Shown here: piece by piece, positions 22,060 to 34,741 of the stretch
Numbering within the stretch: position 1 is the stretch's first letter
Layout: the number at the start of each line of letters is the position of its first letter
DNA from: Cornus controversa
Lineage: Eukaryota; Streptophyta; Magnoliopsida; Cornales; Cornaceae
Direction of reading: 5' to 3'
DNA: 64,000 bases
NCBI GenBank assembly: GCA_026545225.1
Contig: CM048850.1
Span: 25,597,797-25,661,796 of the forward strand
The notes under the pieces: model-generated
What the model saw: the letters and a program-made list of their open reading frames with translations, nothing else
Databases searched by the model: none
What the model was told of the DNA's origin: nothing
Program-made: the position numbers and the translations under genes

Positions 22060-22745
22060 CACAAGCACCTATTGATGGAGCATATTTCATGAGGGATATA
22101 ATTGATACCATACAATAGATCGCACGGGAAAGTCAAGAAGAGGAAGTGCAAGTGCAACCTAGAGTGGATCTTAGTCGAATGATGATTACAATAAAGGAGT
22201 ACAACAAGTATAGTCCACCCACATATGTGGGCTGGTCCGATCCTTTTATAGCAGAAGATTGGATAAACCAAACGCCAAAACTCTTGATTACACTAGAGAA
22301 TGATGAAGACCTAAGGGTTAACATTGTTGCATTTCATCTCTTGAGAGGCAGATCGTTGGTGGAAGTTTATTGGGAACACCTGTAATACAAAGGCAATGGA
22401 GTGGGAAGTGTTCAATGGACTATTCTTTAAAAGTGCTTTTCAACACTGGTGAAGGACTGATTAAAACAAGAATTCATTAATCTCAATCAGGGAGATATGA
22501 GTGTTATTGAGTACGAGACCAAGTGTATCTCATTTGCTTGTTTTGCCCCAGAGATGGTGGGCAATGAGGAGATAAAAACAAAGAGATTTGTCAAAGGACT
22601 TAAGACCTCCATTAGGAAACTACTGTTGATCTTAGGCTTGAAGATCTACATCGCGATTATTAAAAGGGCTCTGATAGCCGAGGAAGATGATAGGGATGTC
22701 CAAAATATTCGGGATTCGAAGGGACAAACTTAGAGTGCAGGGCCA
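22060..22745 (+). pseudogene. Chromovirus gag remnant
   Basis: Two overlapping-frame pieces match Ty3/gypsy gag. The first (about 22146-22385) has the capsid pattern PPTYVGWSDPFIAEDWI...LRVNIVAFHLLRGRS. The second (22497-22733) has SVIEYETKCISFACFAPEMV and KRFVKGLKTSIRK, typical of the C-terminal capsid. A frameshift and stop near 22383-22497 separate them. Translation is not plausible. Confidence 0.75.
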
Positions 22746-22863
22746 TATTCTGATAGCCAGGTAAGGAAGATGTATAGGGGAACACTTTATTTTCTTAGGG
22801 ACAGTAGTTTGCTCAGCACCATCAGTGCTCTAACCCACTGAACCCTCATGTCCTATGGTTATA

Positions 22864-22905
22864 TGTCATCATTGCCAGCAGCTGAGTCACTATAGGACTG
22901 AGTGT
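22864..22905 (+). pseudogene. CCHC zinc knuckle of the chromovirus gag
   Basis: Conceptual translation CHHCQQLSHYRTEC fits C-x2-C-x4-H-x4-C exactly. It lies 120 nt after the gag fragment, out of a continuous frame. Confidence 0.7.
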
Positions 22906-23239
22906 CCTCATAAGCAGTCAGTGGTCCTAGGATGAGAGCGAAATTATTTTTATTTCAGCCAGCCTGGCCACCTTAGGGTAGACTATCCTAAAGATAGGGT
23001 TCGTAGGGTAGGACCTGATCATAGCAGCATTATGCTCAGTCTACAGTGAGTTAACTTGGTTTTAGGGCATTGCCACCACCTTAACCAGATCATTTTGCAC
23101 AGGGTTCACAAGTGATGAGACGGACTACTACTAGCACATCCAGTCTATAGTCTGGGTACTAGGGTACTGGCCAACGGGTTAAAGGACACAAGGTCCTACA
23201 TTCACACTCATTCAGATAGATACCCCAGCAGGACCGTCA

Positions 23240-24410
23240 ATTGTCCCAGGTATCTTCTTGGATTCTAGTTCGTGGGTTAGGGTATTGGTTGATTCAAGTG
23301 TAACTCGTTCATTCGTACATGTTGCATTCGTGTTTGTTTTGAGTTTGGTGGTGTCTTCAATAGATACAGTTTTGTCTGTAAATACACCGGTTGGGGGCAG
23401 AGTTACCTTGGGTAGAGTTTATTGGTCTTGCGTAGGAAATTTCCACTTGTGGTTTGTGACTACTTAGATGTATTTCCAAAGGACTTAACAATTTTACCTC
23501 TACAACGAGAATTTGTGTTTACTATTGATCTCGCTTCTGGTATTGCATCTATCTCTATGGCATCGTACCGTATGGCACCGGTAGAATTGAAGGAACTGAA
23601 AGGCCAATCACAAGACTTGTTGGACTAGGAATTTTTACATCCTAGTACATCACCTTAGGAAGCTCCAGTACTTTTTGCTAAAAAGAAGGACAGATCCTTG
23701 CGATTGTGTATTGATTATCAAAAATTGAATCGAGCAATGATCAAGAACAAGTATTATTTGTTAAATATAGATGACTTGTTTAATCAATTAAAGGGATCGA
23801 AATATTTTTCAAAGATCAACTTGAGGTCGGGGTATTACTAGTTGAGGGTGAAAGATGAGGTTATACCGAAGACCGATTTTTATACTTGATATAGACACTA
23901 TGAGTTTCTAGTGATGTCATTTCGCTTGATGAATGCACTGGTGGCTTTCATGGACTTTCTGAATTATTTCTTTAGTGCCTACTTGGACAAATATTTTGTG
24001 ATATTTATTGATGATATCCTAGTGTAGTCATCATCTAGAGAAGAGCATGAGAGTCAATTGAGGACTGTGTTACAAATTTTCAGAGATACCAATTGTATGC
24101 CAAGTATGAGAAATTTGAATTTTTGCTAACGAAGGTAAAGTTCTTTGGACAAATAGTGTCTGGAGGAGGAGTTTCTGTGGATCCTTTAAAGATTGAAGCC
24201 ACAATGAGTTAGGAAAGGTTGAAGAACGTGTTTGAGATCCGTAGTTTCCTGGCTTATCTAGTTACTACCTACTTTTTGTGATGGATTTCTTATGATTGTT
24301 GGCACCTATGACACGACTTACTCATAAGGAAGTTATGTTGTTTGGAACGACGCTTGTGAGCATCCATTTATGAAGTTGAAGGGTCGATTGACTTTCGCCT
24401 CAATCTTTAT
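23240..24410 (+). pseudogene. Chromovirus protease and reverse transcriptase remnant
   Basis: 23258-23467 resembles the protease (LVDSSVTRSFVH in place of the usual DTGATHSFI; the DTG triad is lost). From about 23460 the RT is readable with several stops: [11 protein letters not shown], then FIDDILV near 24000 as the YxDD active-site motif, then an EIRSFL segment at 24230. It ends near 24410 at the start of RNase H; no integrase follows. Decayed and 3'-truncated. Confidence 0.75.
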
Positions 24411-24639
24411 TATTAGGAAAAATGTTATTGCAATTATGAGCAAGGATATGTATTTTGTATTGTTCCTTTTCAATTTCCTCTCTTTGATTCTCAATGATGT
24501 ATATAATAATGTTTCGATTATTCTTTTGAGATTAATGTATTTCGGGCATATGTTGGACACTTGTTATTACAATGGAATCTATATGATTTGGATGGGTTAG
24601 TTTATGTCTAAAATTTCCTTGTATTACCTTGTTATTGAT

Positions 24640-25198
24640 GGAAATATAGTCAGATGGAGCTTGGGCATTTATTAGGTGGTTTATAACAGGTGGGGAAATT
24701 TTAGACATCTCAAACTAAGTCTCCAGTCATCTGGAAGTTCGAGTAGACTCAAGAAGTTGATTTGGCATGAAACCAGATACCTGGAGCTAGTTTTAGACGC
24801 TAAAATTGGGATTTCAGACGTTTAGAAACTTCTATGTACTTCAACCTGATGACGCAACTTTGAAAAGCCATAACTTATTCGTTAGAACTCCAGTTGAGGT
24901 GATTCCTTTTTGAAATCAATTGTATCGGAGCCTACTTTCTAATAGAATTAGTTTCATCCAGACATTTCACTTCCATTGAGGGTTGTTTAAGTATTTTTAA
25001 ACCCCCCATCTAATGGGATGGGTTTCAGTGTGAGATTTCTATCCTATGTAGTTATGCTACCGCATTTGAAAGGTTTATGAATGCAAGTTGTGTATATAAG
25101 AGCTAGATGTTGTGGAGGAGCATTGATGTTCACTATATTTCCTTAATCACCCTCATTTCCTTCACTCTTGACCAGATGTTGGAAATCGAGGCGTGATA
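24640..25198 (+). mobile_element. Truncated chromovirus-type LTR D
   Basis: Its end (CACCCTCATTTCCTTCACTC, then AAATCGAGGCGTGATA) matches the end of LTR C (CACCCCCATTTCCCTCGTTC, AAATCGTGCTATGACA). Upstream it has GGGGAAATTTTAGACATCTC and GCAACTTTGAAAAGCCATAAC segments typical of such LTRs. The 5' part is missing. It is probably the 3' LTR of the 21771-24410 internal region. Confidence 0.55.
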
Positions 25199-25267
25199 TG
25201 TTCATTGCACCTTCCTTCGATCTTGATCTTTGCTTGTACTGCACCCGTCGCTCCCACTCTAATCTGA

Positions 25268-25560
25268 GGCTCTGATACCAGTTGTTGCGAAAAATTTAAC
25301 AAAAAAGAAGATCAAACATACATGCAAAGACACAAAGATTTATAAAGTTCACCAAAAATCTGGGTTACATCCTTGGCGTTGTAGGATTGTCACTATGATT
25401 AAAAAAACGGCATACAATTACGGAAAGTTCATACTGAATATATAGATACCTCTTAGGATTACAGAATAAGTGCAAAAATATCAAAAATTGAATCCGCAGA
25501 ATTGGACCAAATTGTACAATATTATCAAACTCCACACTTTCCATCACCTCGATGATATGG
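25268..25560 (-). mobile_element. Copia-type PBS and LTR remnant
   Basis: GGCTCTGATACCA (25268-25280) is the complement of a tRNA-iMet PBS. TGTTGCGAAAAATT at 25283 then reads as an LTR terminus on the minus strand. The following sequence (AAGTTCACC, GGGTTACATCC) resembles Ty1/copia LTRs. The far end is not located. Confidence 0.45.
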
Positions 25561-28527
25561 AGTCACATAAGTTCACTGCTTGTTTTGCATATCTTTTTCG
25601 TTTAGTTATGAATTTTTTTCTTTTTTTTTTTAATAGGGCCCCTATTTACTTAGTGTTGTGCATACTAACTGAGGCGAAAGATTTTGTCTTTTTTGTCAGG
25701 TTTGTTTGATGCATTATATGTGATATGCAGGAAATTCCGCTCCATCTACGGTGAACATGTGGATGAGCAATTGAATGGGTAAGAAAGATTGAACTTTCTT
25801 GTAGATCATGATAACTTGAAATTTTATGAAAGTTCGATCATGTGGCAGTCTGCATGGCAAAAGAAGATGAGTTTTTCTTCTTAATTTGGTCATTCTTTCT
25901 GTCATTTTTTGGTGAATAGCATTGATTTTTTATTTTTTTTTTTCTAAGAATGTATGGCATCAAATATATATGTTAGGGGGCTGGCCTTTCATGTTTGGAC
26001 ACTTGCAAAACTTTGGAAATGATAATATTCACAGTAAATGTTGAGAATCCAAGCTCTGATTACCTTACCAGTTCTTTTGTACTAGTGCTTTTAATGAAAG
26101 TTTATAGGGCACGACAAGTACTTTTAACCGGAAGTGTAAAGCACACATGACAGTCACTCTATGCATATTATTTAAGTGTCATATTAACAAGTACGTGTAT
26201 AATATATTCAGTATAATTACATTATACAACGTCCAAATTCACATTATATTATACCGAATCTATTATACATCTTCTCCATGTTCACACTGCATTTGGTGGC
26301 AAAGTCGTACATGGTTTAATGTTAGCAATGTTTTGTAAGTTCAAACTTCTATGTCGTCAGCATTAATTCACTTTGAAATTTTCACAAACTTTTGATCATA
26401 GTTCTAATTTTGTTCTTGGCCCAAATTTCCTGCGTCCACAAAGTTTGAAAAATAAATGGCTAGATGACCATACATCACATAGGCAATCACATCAATTTAA
26501 ACGTATTATGTCAACTTCTATAGGTGGGAAAATGTCTAACTTTTATAATGGTCTCGAATATATAAAAAGGTCACTGCAATATATGCGGAGGGATGAAGTA
26601 GAGCCAACCTAACTTTCAACATTATTTTGCTCAAGTGGACAGCTCAGTCTCGAACTTGCATTCTCATACTTGACCGCCAAAGTCAATAAACTTCAAAATT
26701 GTGTGAATTCATAATTTAGTCACCATGAAAATAGAATGTGCTATATCATGAAGTTTAGCGCCTTTCTAACAAACATTTATTGGAAAATTTCTCTATAAAT
26801 TATTAACAAGTCATTTCATACATTGATCAACAGCAATTTGTTATTTTATTTGAATTTTTCAGAACTCAAAAGCCATATATATTATGCCTTCAATTCTTGA
26901 CAGTCTGTGAAGGAGGTTTTAGCGTCATTCATCGCAGAGATTTGTTCAAATTATACATAGAACCAAAATCAATCTGATCCGAACGGTTGTATGAAAATGG
27001 AAACCAAATTGAATCGATGAGAGGTTTTGAAACTAACCAATCCAATCCATACAAGCCCGGATTGGATCGAATTGGTTCTACTAATTAGGCTTCTCTAAAC
27101 AGTGCAATAGTTTTTTTTTTTTACCACAACAACCCAATAGTAATTACAATTTGCAACTATTTCTAAATACTAGCGGTCCAATTATAATTCATCACCACCC
27201 CAATTATAACGGGCATGTCAATTTAACCTTTCCGTTCCGCCACTAGTGGAACGGATTTGAGATTATTCTAACAAGGTTAAGGGCCGATTTGAAAAGAGAG
27301 TGTAAAATATAAATAATAATAAATATATAAATAAATATTCTTTGATTAATTATACTTTTATTTTTTTTCTTCATTTTTATGATAATTTTAAAATTTAACA
27401 GCATTTTGTTACAATGATTGTCAAGTATTTGTCTACACCTAATTTTTTTACAAAATTTATCTTAAATTAGTTCAAATTTGAATTATTTTTGTTAAAAAAA
27501 AAAGGTATATCTTGGAAATCAAACTCGCCGCGACTTTGATGTGAGGTGGGTTTGGAAAGTTTTTTTTTTTTTTGTGCGACGGGTTTGGTAAAGGGGTGTC
27601 CTGTCCCCAAACCCGCTCTGTTGACATCTCTAATTATAACTATCAACCATCCACGCCCAATTTGCAAAAAAACACAATGGATCAATCATATGAAGCCTAG
27701 TGTGTATTTATATGCGTGGTGGGATAATATCAGTTAAGAGTGAATTAGAGATTTTTTGCTCCTCATTTGTGAATAAATCGAACCAATGCGACGAATTCTA
27801 CTAAAATTCAATTCGTAATCAAATTGATTGGCCTTCAAAATTGAACGAATTCTATTGAATTGTTCCAAATTGAATTCCGATTTGAACCAAAATCATGTGC
27901 ACCCTAGTCATTCAATTTTTTCAAAGGACCACCTAAGAGTCCCGGCCCATAGCTGGATACACCACTTGGTCCTACTTTTTCAATCAATTTGAGTGCAAGC
28001 TATCTTAGGGTGATCACAACCTACATGAGAAGATTGTGTTAAAAATGACATGACCCAGAGGTCCCCCCACCCCCACAATTATTGTCCCTCTCTTACTCTA
28101 TTCCCCTTTTAAAGCCAATAAAATTTGACTAACACTTCACAATTATGCTTCTTTTCTTCTCTCTATATTGGATGTTAGTGCAGCAATTGGTCCGGTAGTT
28201 CAACTACTTCAAGCACATAGCCAAATTACATTAAGTCTGCAGATAGAATAGCCATATGCTCTATAGGTCGGCCAAATCTGTGTGAATCTTGCCAAAGAAC
28301 TGAGAATGCATGATGATGCTCAGTCATTATGTGATTGTGACTGCAAAGCAGCAACGTTGGGAGTTATGTTTTGATTTGCCACTAAGAAGAAATTATGGCA
28401 AAATGTTGACTAGATAAGTAATGGTTGAAGATGATTATCATTTCAAAAAGAGTATGTTTGACATTTTCAGAGTATGTTTGACATTTTCTTAATTTTTTCT
28501 ATGGGAAATGATCATGTCTCAACTAAA

Positions 28528-28572
<45 letters not shown>

Positions 28573-30250
28573 AATCTTACCAAAAAAAATAACTTCATTA
28601 AGTACCACTAGATTATAACACTTTAATTATTATCTCACGTATTTATGTAGATACGAATTCGAGAGGATGAACCCAGTATAAACCTAATTTTTAATATTAT
28701 TTTAAAGTCGTATGATTGTTATTGATAAAAAGTATTAATTAGGTACCTAAGAAATCTAATACCCAACTACTTAATGAGAGAATTGAATTTTTTTTTTTAC
28801 CATTCAAGATCTCAATTGTTACAATTACTAGCTTAGTACCTTTCTAGTTGAATGCATCAATGTAAACCCTTTTTTTTTTGCATAAATCTTAAACCCAATA
28901 TGGCTATGTCCCAATATTTCTTGCAATCTGTTTTTTTGTAATTTTTCTATGACAATATCTGCAATTTACTCTACATTAATTTTGAAAGATTGCTAATTAT
29001 ACTGGAAAACACTTAGAATAACTTTTCAACTTTTATATGTAATTGATGAATTATTCTAAATGACCATGAAACATGAGTTCATCTTTTTGTAATTTTTTAA
29101 AAATATTTTTCTTTAATTTCTCAAAATTTATATGCGTAGATACGATTGTGTGACCTTTCTAGACTATGCAATGACAGAAGTCTCGTGCATTGGACTAATT
29201 CTTTTTACTCCTTTCTCAGAATAATAAAAAAAAAAAATTAGTAAACCCTATGTTCTCTTATTATTCATGGTACTTTTTGAATAATTCCAGAATTTTTGCG
29301 AATTATTAAATGTCATATGGCATATTCATTAAGAACTATCAGAAGACATATTCATTATCTAGCTGTCAGCTAAACTTGCAGTAACATAAAATTTGTCATT
29401 TGAGATTAGTGGGACCAACTAATGAGGTAGTATAGGGCACAACATTCAATACTAAATTAAACAATTAATTACAAGTTATAAATTCATATACAATGACGTG
29501 GAGATGTGTTTGGTTGGTAAGAAAAGAGCATTAAGAAACAAATGTATGTTGTTGCTGATAAAACAATTGCTGGTCAAATGAATCTTTAGGCGCCGCTTTT
29601 GCTTTCCGCCGCTGCTGACTAATGACTACAGTGGACTGATGATTGTATGCAATAGTGTCATCAATATTTAACTCAAATCCAATATACATATGGAGAGAGA
29701 GAATGTGATCATCTTATTCTAATTGTGCTTAAAGATACTTGAGAATGTGATCAAATTACTTTTCTATTAAATAACCAAAGAGAGTGAGACAATGCTAATA
29801 CAACGGTAAACCATAATTCTACCAAAGTCCCATCTTAAGATGAAATTTTAAGATTTTGAGAGAATCACAAACATAAAGTTTAAAATTAAGAGTGGAAAAT
29901 TTTGGAAGGATTTGAAAACAATGGTTTATGGAGATGCTAGTAGGTTCTTATGGGATTTCAATGACATTCCGGCTTAATGCAATGACCCACAAATGCAAAG
30001 ACAGTATTTTTTTATTTTTTTATCATTTTTAAGAATTAAAATGAGTCTAAAAACACTAATTATGATGTCAAAAAATGTGACTAAATCTAAGAGAAGGAAT
30101 TAGCCTAAGATAAGGAAGAATAACGACACTATTCCAATTCCGGATTATTATTTTTTTAGCCCACAATCGAGGGGATTTTGGACATGATATAAACAAGTTT
30201 TTCATAATGATTTTTCGTTGAAAAAGTGCTAGAAATTTTATTAAAATAGT
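25561..30250. other. Non-coding AT-rich stretch, no gene recognised
   Basis: Both strands lack convincing coding frames. It contains a 20-bp direct duplication at 28449-28490 (AGAGTATGTTTGACATTTTC twice), an (AT)n run at 28530-28570 and many poly-T tracts. Around 27540-27640 there is a fragment (CGGGTTTGG...CCAAACCCG) that may be a decayed MITE end. Confidence 0.4.
28530..28570. repeat. (AT)n microsatellite
   Basis: 41 bp of alternating TA. Confidence 0.95.
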
Positions 30251-30639
30251 ACCTGATAAGGGAGATTTTCCACGTTGACAATATGACCAGTTGAGTGAAT
30301 TTGAAATTTAATTTTTCAATATTATGACAAGACGATGAGGTAGTTTAGATATTTCCTTCATTCACGAAGTGCTTATAGTGAATCTCGGGAGACATGTCTT
30401 TGACAATCAAGTCAAGTGACTACTATAAATAAGTGTGTTTAATGAACAAGGTATGGGCAATCATTAACTTGAGAAAGTATTAAATATACGATACATCATC
30501 TCTCATTATTTATTCACAGATCAACTGCCTTGATCGTCAGAGAGGCCTAGGTTGGCACCACACCGGTGCCACCAATGTGATTTCATTCCTTATTTTGCAA
30601 GAAATGACGTCGTCCCAAACCGTGCTATTCTTTCCTTCA
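30250..30639 (+). mobile_element. 3' part of the 5' LTR of the Tat element
   Basis: Contains a TATA-like CTATAAATAAG at 30423 and, downstream, CTTGATCGTCAGAG and GGCACCACACCGGTGCCAC, a pattern usual in the R-U5 region of Tat-lineage LTRs. It ends CCTTCA at 30639, seven nt before a primer-binding site. The LTR start is not resolved because the 3' LTR is missing. Confidence 0.6.
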
Positions 30640-30645
30640 TTAGTT

Positions 30646-30663
30646 TGGCGTTGTCTGTGGGAA
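30646..30663 (+). promoter_or_regulatory. Primer-binding site of the Tat element
   Basis: TGGCGTTGTCTGTGGGAA resembles the TGGCGCCGTCTGTGGGAA site found after many plant Tat-lineage 5' LTRs. I do not assign the tRNA. Confidence 0.65.
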
Positions 30664-30754
30664 TGATAGTTCTCTTTGAAAAAGTATGGTCTTGTTGTGA
30701 TCCGGGCTGGCCATCGGTGAGGGAGCATTAGCGCATGACTCTGGTCAAAGGGAA

Positions 30755-31362
30755 GTGGTTGGGGAACCTCTAGCCGCCCCCAAACAACCAAGAGCGCGTC
30801 ACAGCGTTAGAACCATAAGTCTGCAAGGGTTGGACCAGTTGATCCAACAAAATGTGACAATCATGCAACGATTGCCTACCCCTCCTGGTCCGCCTCTCCA
30901 CCAGAATTCATCGGCTGGACATTATGATCCATCCAACTTAGACAGTCAAGAAAGAGATGCCGAGGGACCATATAACAACCCTCCTAGAGATGAAGTTGAG
31001 GCAGAGAAAAGTTAAATCGGTGAAGGACGTACGGATCCAGCCCTTCTGCCTCTCCTGCGAAATTCTTGACCATTAGTAGATATGACAGCCTCTGTCGATG
31101 AAAAGACAAAGGAGGTCACCCACTTCGACCTGTAGATATAGGATCTCAGAGCGAAGATGGATGACGTAATGCAAGCCATGAAAGGAAAAGGTTCTACAAT
31201 TATAGACGACCTTGTCCATAAAACCAACCTGCCATTCAGCCCTACCATCATGAAGTGAACTCTCCCAGGTAGGTTTAAGATGTCTACAATCGAGAGTTTT
31301 GATGGGACTCGAGATCCTCTCGACCACCTAGAGACATTCTAGGCACTTATGCACCTGCATGC
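30755..31362 (+). pseudogene. Tat gag, 5' portion
   Basis: Leader-proximal coding remnant (Pro-rich N-terminus about 30755-31015), then, in another frame, a capsid motif (FSPTIMK...FKMSTIESFDGTRDPLDHLETF, about 31215-31340) diagnostic of Tat gag. Several stops. It is interrupted at 31362 by a solo LTR and continues at 32873 in the same frame. Confidence 0.75.
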
Positions 31363-32872
31363 TGATAAGCAATGAATATTGCGTATTTAATGCCTCTAAA
31401 ATTATATGAATTAGTGTTTTAGTAATATATATTTCATGTTTTTATTAATAATTTTAATCTTTTCATGATTTCAAGTGATTAAGGGTAATTATGATTAATA
31501 ATGGTGCAACCGGGCTACAGATGGAGTTATTTTAGTAGGAAGGTGAAGTTTGACCCATGAGATATGTGTATATTGAAGATCCAAACTAAATGGACTGAAG
31601 AAATAGGCTAGAAGTGAATGTAAATGAAGGAAAAGAGCACGGCACGGGTCTATTCACCTTGAAGATTGGACTAATTCAGGCCTAAAAAGTTTTGTACCCG
31701 TTTTAGTATTCAGACCATAACTCCGTACACGATTGTCAAGACGACCCAAACTTCACATGGGTTGAAGAAAATTCAACTCTGTACAATTTCATATTTCATG
31801 AAAATTTCCTAAAACGGATGTTTAAGGTAACTGTCTGCCCTATTTGCGTAGCTGCCACTTTTTGGGCACAAATGCCACTTTTTGAGGCACAAGTGTCTTT
31901 CTCTTATGCACACTTGCCACTTTGGGAGGCTAGGTGTCCCGTGTGTGTTTTCTTCACAAAGTAAAAGGGGAGAAAAGAAAGAAAACTAGGTATTTTGGAG
32001 GGGGAAAGCATAGAGAGATATACAGAGGCGATTCGTGACTTCATCATCGTTCAAGCCTGGACCTCCGATCATGAGCGGCTAAACACCATTCTGGGGAAGT
32101 GTTGTAACCCTAACTTGTCTTTCAATGTTTTAGTTTGTATATTAATTTGGAAATTATTTATTTTGTGGATTGATTGTATAATCAAGACATAAACAACAGT
32201 TATGCTGTTAGTTTTAATTTGAATGGATTATTTCATTGCATATTTACTTTTGTTCTTGTAGACTGAATGCAAGTTTGCAATGATTAGGGTTTAGTTCTTT
32301 TCAACTTCTATGATTTTGTTAAGACAAGTTATATAATAGTTTTCATAGATCATTCAATTTAGAGTTTTTATAATTCGTATTAAGCGAAGATGGGTTATCA
32401 TATCATTAGTTAGTCTGATGTATAGGCCATGCTAAGCGAAGACGAGTTATACTTAATTATATGTTGAATGAATCCTCTTGATAGAACTGAATTTGGCTTG
32501 TAGCCATTCTTTTATGAATGAATAGATTAAACGTCCCAAATTAGTACAATTGTTATTGTCAGAAGGTTAGTGGTGAAGTCAATTCCCAAGACCCTCTCTC
32601 CAGTGTCTACCATTTGTTAATGTTGTATTTTATTTCATTTAATTTCAGCACCTTAGAATTAAAAACAAAATAAATTCTTTTTCAATTAAATTAGACAAGA
32701 TCTTGATAGCTTAACAATGAAACCAACGCAGTCTCTGTGGGTTCGACCCCTACTCACCACTTTACTAATTTTAGTAGAGTATTTGTAGGTTTTTATAAAT
32801 TCTCTTTTGTCGAGGTGTAAAACAACGACGACACGATTACATATTATTTTATCTCATTTTGCACATCAAACA
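31363..32872 (+). mobile_element. Solo LTR (1510 bp) inserted in Tat gag, TSD CATGC
   Basis: TGATAAGCAATG...CAAACA, bounded by CATGC at 31358-31362 and 32873-32877. No internal sequence remains, the product expected from LTR-LTR recombination. It is related in layout to the LTR at 5483-6981. Region 31848-31935 repeats words such as TGCCACTTTTTG and GGCACAAGTG, its own short-repeat cluster. Confidence 0.85.
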
Positions 32873-33640
32873 CATGCCATACCAGATGTCATCATGTGTT
32901 GCGCCTTTCCTACCAGACTCAAAGGATCGATGAGAGTATAGTTCAACAAGCTCAAACCGCGGTCAATTGAGGCTTTTGAGGAGCTAAGCAAGAAAGTGGC
33001 CCACCACCTACCTACTCATAGTGAAACAACAGAAGGGAGAATCATTTTGTGATTACAAGAGGAGGCTGATGACAAGGTTGCTTTGACTGCTTTTATGGGA
33101 GGTTTGCAAACTTCAAGGTTCTTATTCTATTTAGCCAAAGAGCCCCCAGCCACATGGTAGAGTTGTTGGTCAAAGCCCAGAAACACATGAATACAGAAGA
33201 CGATATAAACGCTTGGAAAGGAAAGGGGGCTAAGGAGAAAAAAATCAAATAACAAGAAAAGGCCGACATGAGCAACAAAGACAAGAAGGAGACCAAGTAC
33301 AAAAAGCCCTCTATCTACCAAAATGAGATGGCACCTCATTACAGGAGTGCCGATAAGTATGACAACTACATTCCCTCGAACATGTCTATAGATCAGGTTT
33401 TCCTATAGATTCAAGATGACCCGTTATTAAGGTGGCCACCAAAGTTAAAGTCTAATCTAGTAAGAAGATCTCACAATAAATACTGTAGGTTCAACTGGGA
33501 CCATGGACACAATACTAAAGATTGCATTGACCTCAAGGATCAGATTGAGGGTCTGATTTGAAGGGGTCACTTAAAGAGATTCACCGTAAGGAAAGGTAGA
33601 GAATGCGCCAACCCCCCGAGGGGATGTTAAGACAACTCCC
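32873..33640 (+). pseudogene. Tat gag, 3' portion with zinc-knuckle region
   Basis: Resumes directly after the solo LTR with IPDVIMCCAFPTRLKGSMRV, continuing the capsid. Near 33484-33570 the pattern FNWDHGHNTKDCIDLKDQIE and then GHLKRF is the Tat-lineage nucleocapsid signature. Stops and frame changes make it non-coding today. Confidence 0.8.
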
Positions 33641-33779
33641 CTGTGGAATACCAACTGATTGGAGAGATTAGAGTCGTTGTCGAGGGATATATAGGATATG
33701 GCAATTCAAGCTCGACCCACAAGGCCCACACTAGGAGGGCACGAGGCTTGTTCGAGGTATACGAGGTTGGAGTGGCTGC

Positions 33780-34330
33780 TCCACCCTTGAAAACACCTTG
33801 TCTGGTGGAACCAGTGATCACCTTGTCCGATGAAGATGCTAGAGGAGTTCAACAACCTAATGATGATCTTTCTGTTGTTACCATAATGATTGCCAACTAC
33901 AATATAAGGTGAATCCAAATTGATAATGGCAGTTCGGCAGATATCTTAGTTTTTGAAGTGTTCGACAAGATGAAAATCAGTAAAGAGAAACTCAAGCCTA
34001 CCTAGTCACCACTGGTAGGATTCTTAGGAGACAAAGTATATCCATTGGGAAGTGTTACCTCCTAGTGATGGCAAGCATCAGTCTAAAGCAAATTACAATT
34101 ATGATAGATTTCTTGGTGGTTGGTTGTCCCACTACCTACAACAACATTTTGGGAAGGATGACTTTGAACTCAATGAAGGCCATCACCTCAACTTATCATT
34201 TACTAATCCACTTCCTTACAGAGTATGGAGTAGGTGAGTTGAGAGAGACCAAGTCATGGCCAGAGAATGCTATGTTGCATCACTCAAAGGGAAGAAACAA
34301 CGAGAGACTATCATTATCGAATAAATAAAA
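33780..34330 (+). pseudogene. Tat protease region, copy 1
   Basis: IDNGSSADILVFEVFDKMKI (about 33918-33980) is the Tat aspartic protease active-site region, with DNG where DSG/DTG is usual. Downstream segments (LGSVT, then [18 protein letters not shown] in another frame) match protease to pre-RT sequence. A near copy lies at 43270-43640. Confidence 0.75.
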
Positions 34331-34489
34331 AAAATAAAAAAGGATTGAGCCCAACCAACATAAGACTTGTTAGAAATTGACATGGATGACAATGATGATG
34401 CAAAAAAGGTCAATGTAGGGTCTTTACCGCCCTCAAATTTTAGGAACAGACCCACCCATTTTCTTAGACAAAATCAATATGTGTTTGCA

Positions 34490-34741
34490 TGGACACATGA
34501 AGACATACCAAGCATCGACCCAACAACGATAGAGCATCGACTAAATGTGGGTCCTTCCTTTAAACCAGTTAGACAGAAGCGAAGGATCTCTTGCCTATGA
34601 AAGAAATTTGGCCATATCAGAAGAGGTCGACAAACTTTTAAAAGATGGCTTCATCTAAGAGGTACAATACCCAGATTGGTTGGCTAACGTTGTTCTGGTG
34701 AAGAAGGTGAATGGAAAATGGAGGTTGTGTGTTGATTTCAA
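34490..34741 (+). pseudogene. Start of Tat reverse transcriptase, copy 1
   Basis: Frames carry the RT N-terminal region: EHRLNVGPSFKPVRQKRR, then a VDKLLKDGFI-like segment, DWLANVVLVKKVNGKWRLCVDF. It stops at 34741 where the LTR of the second Athila family begins. Confidence 0.75.
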
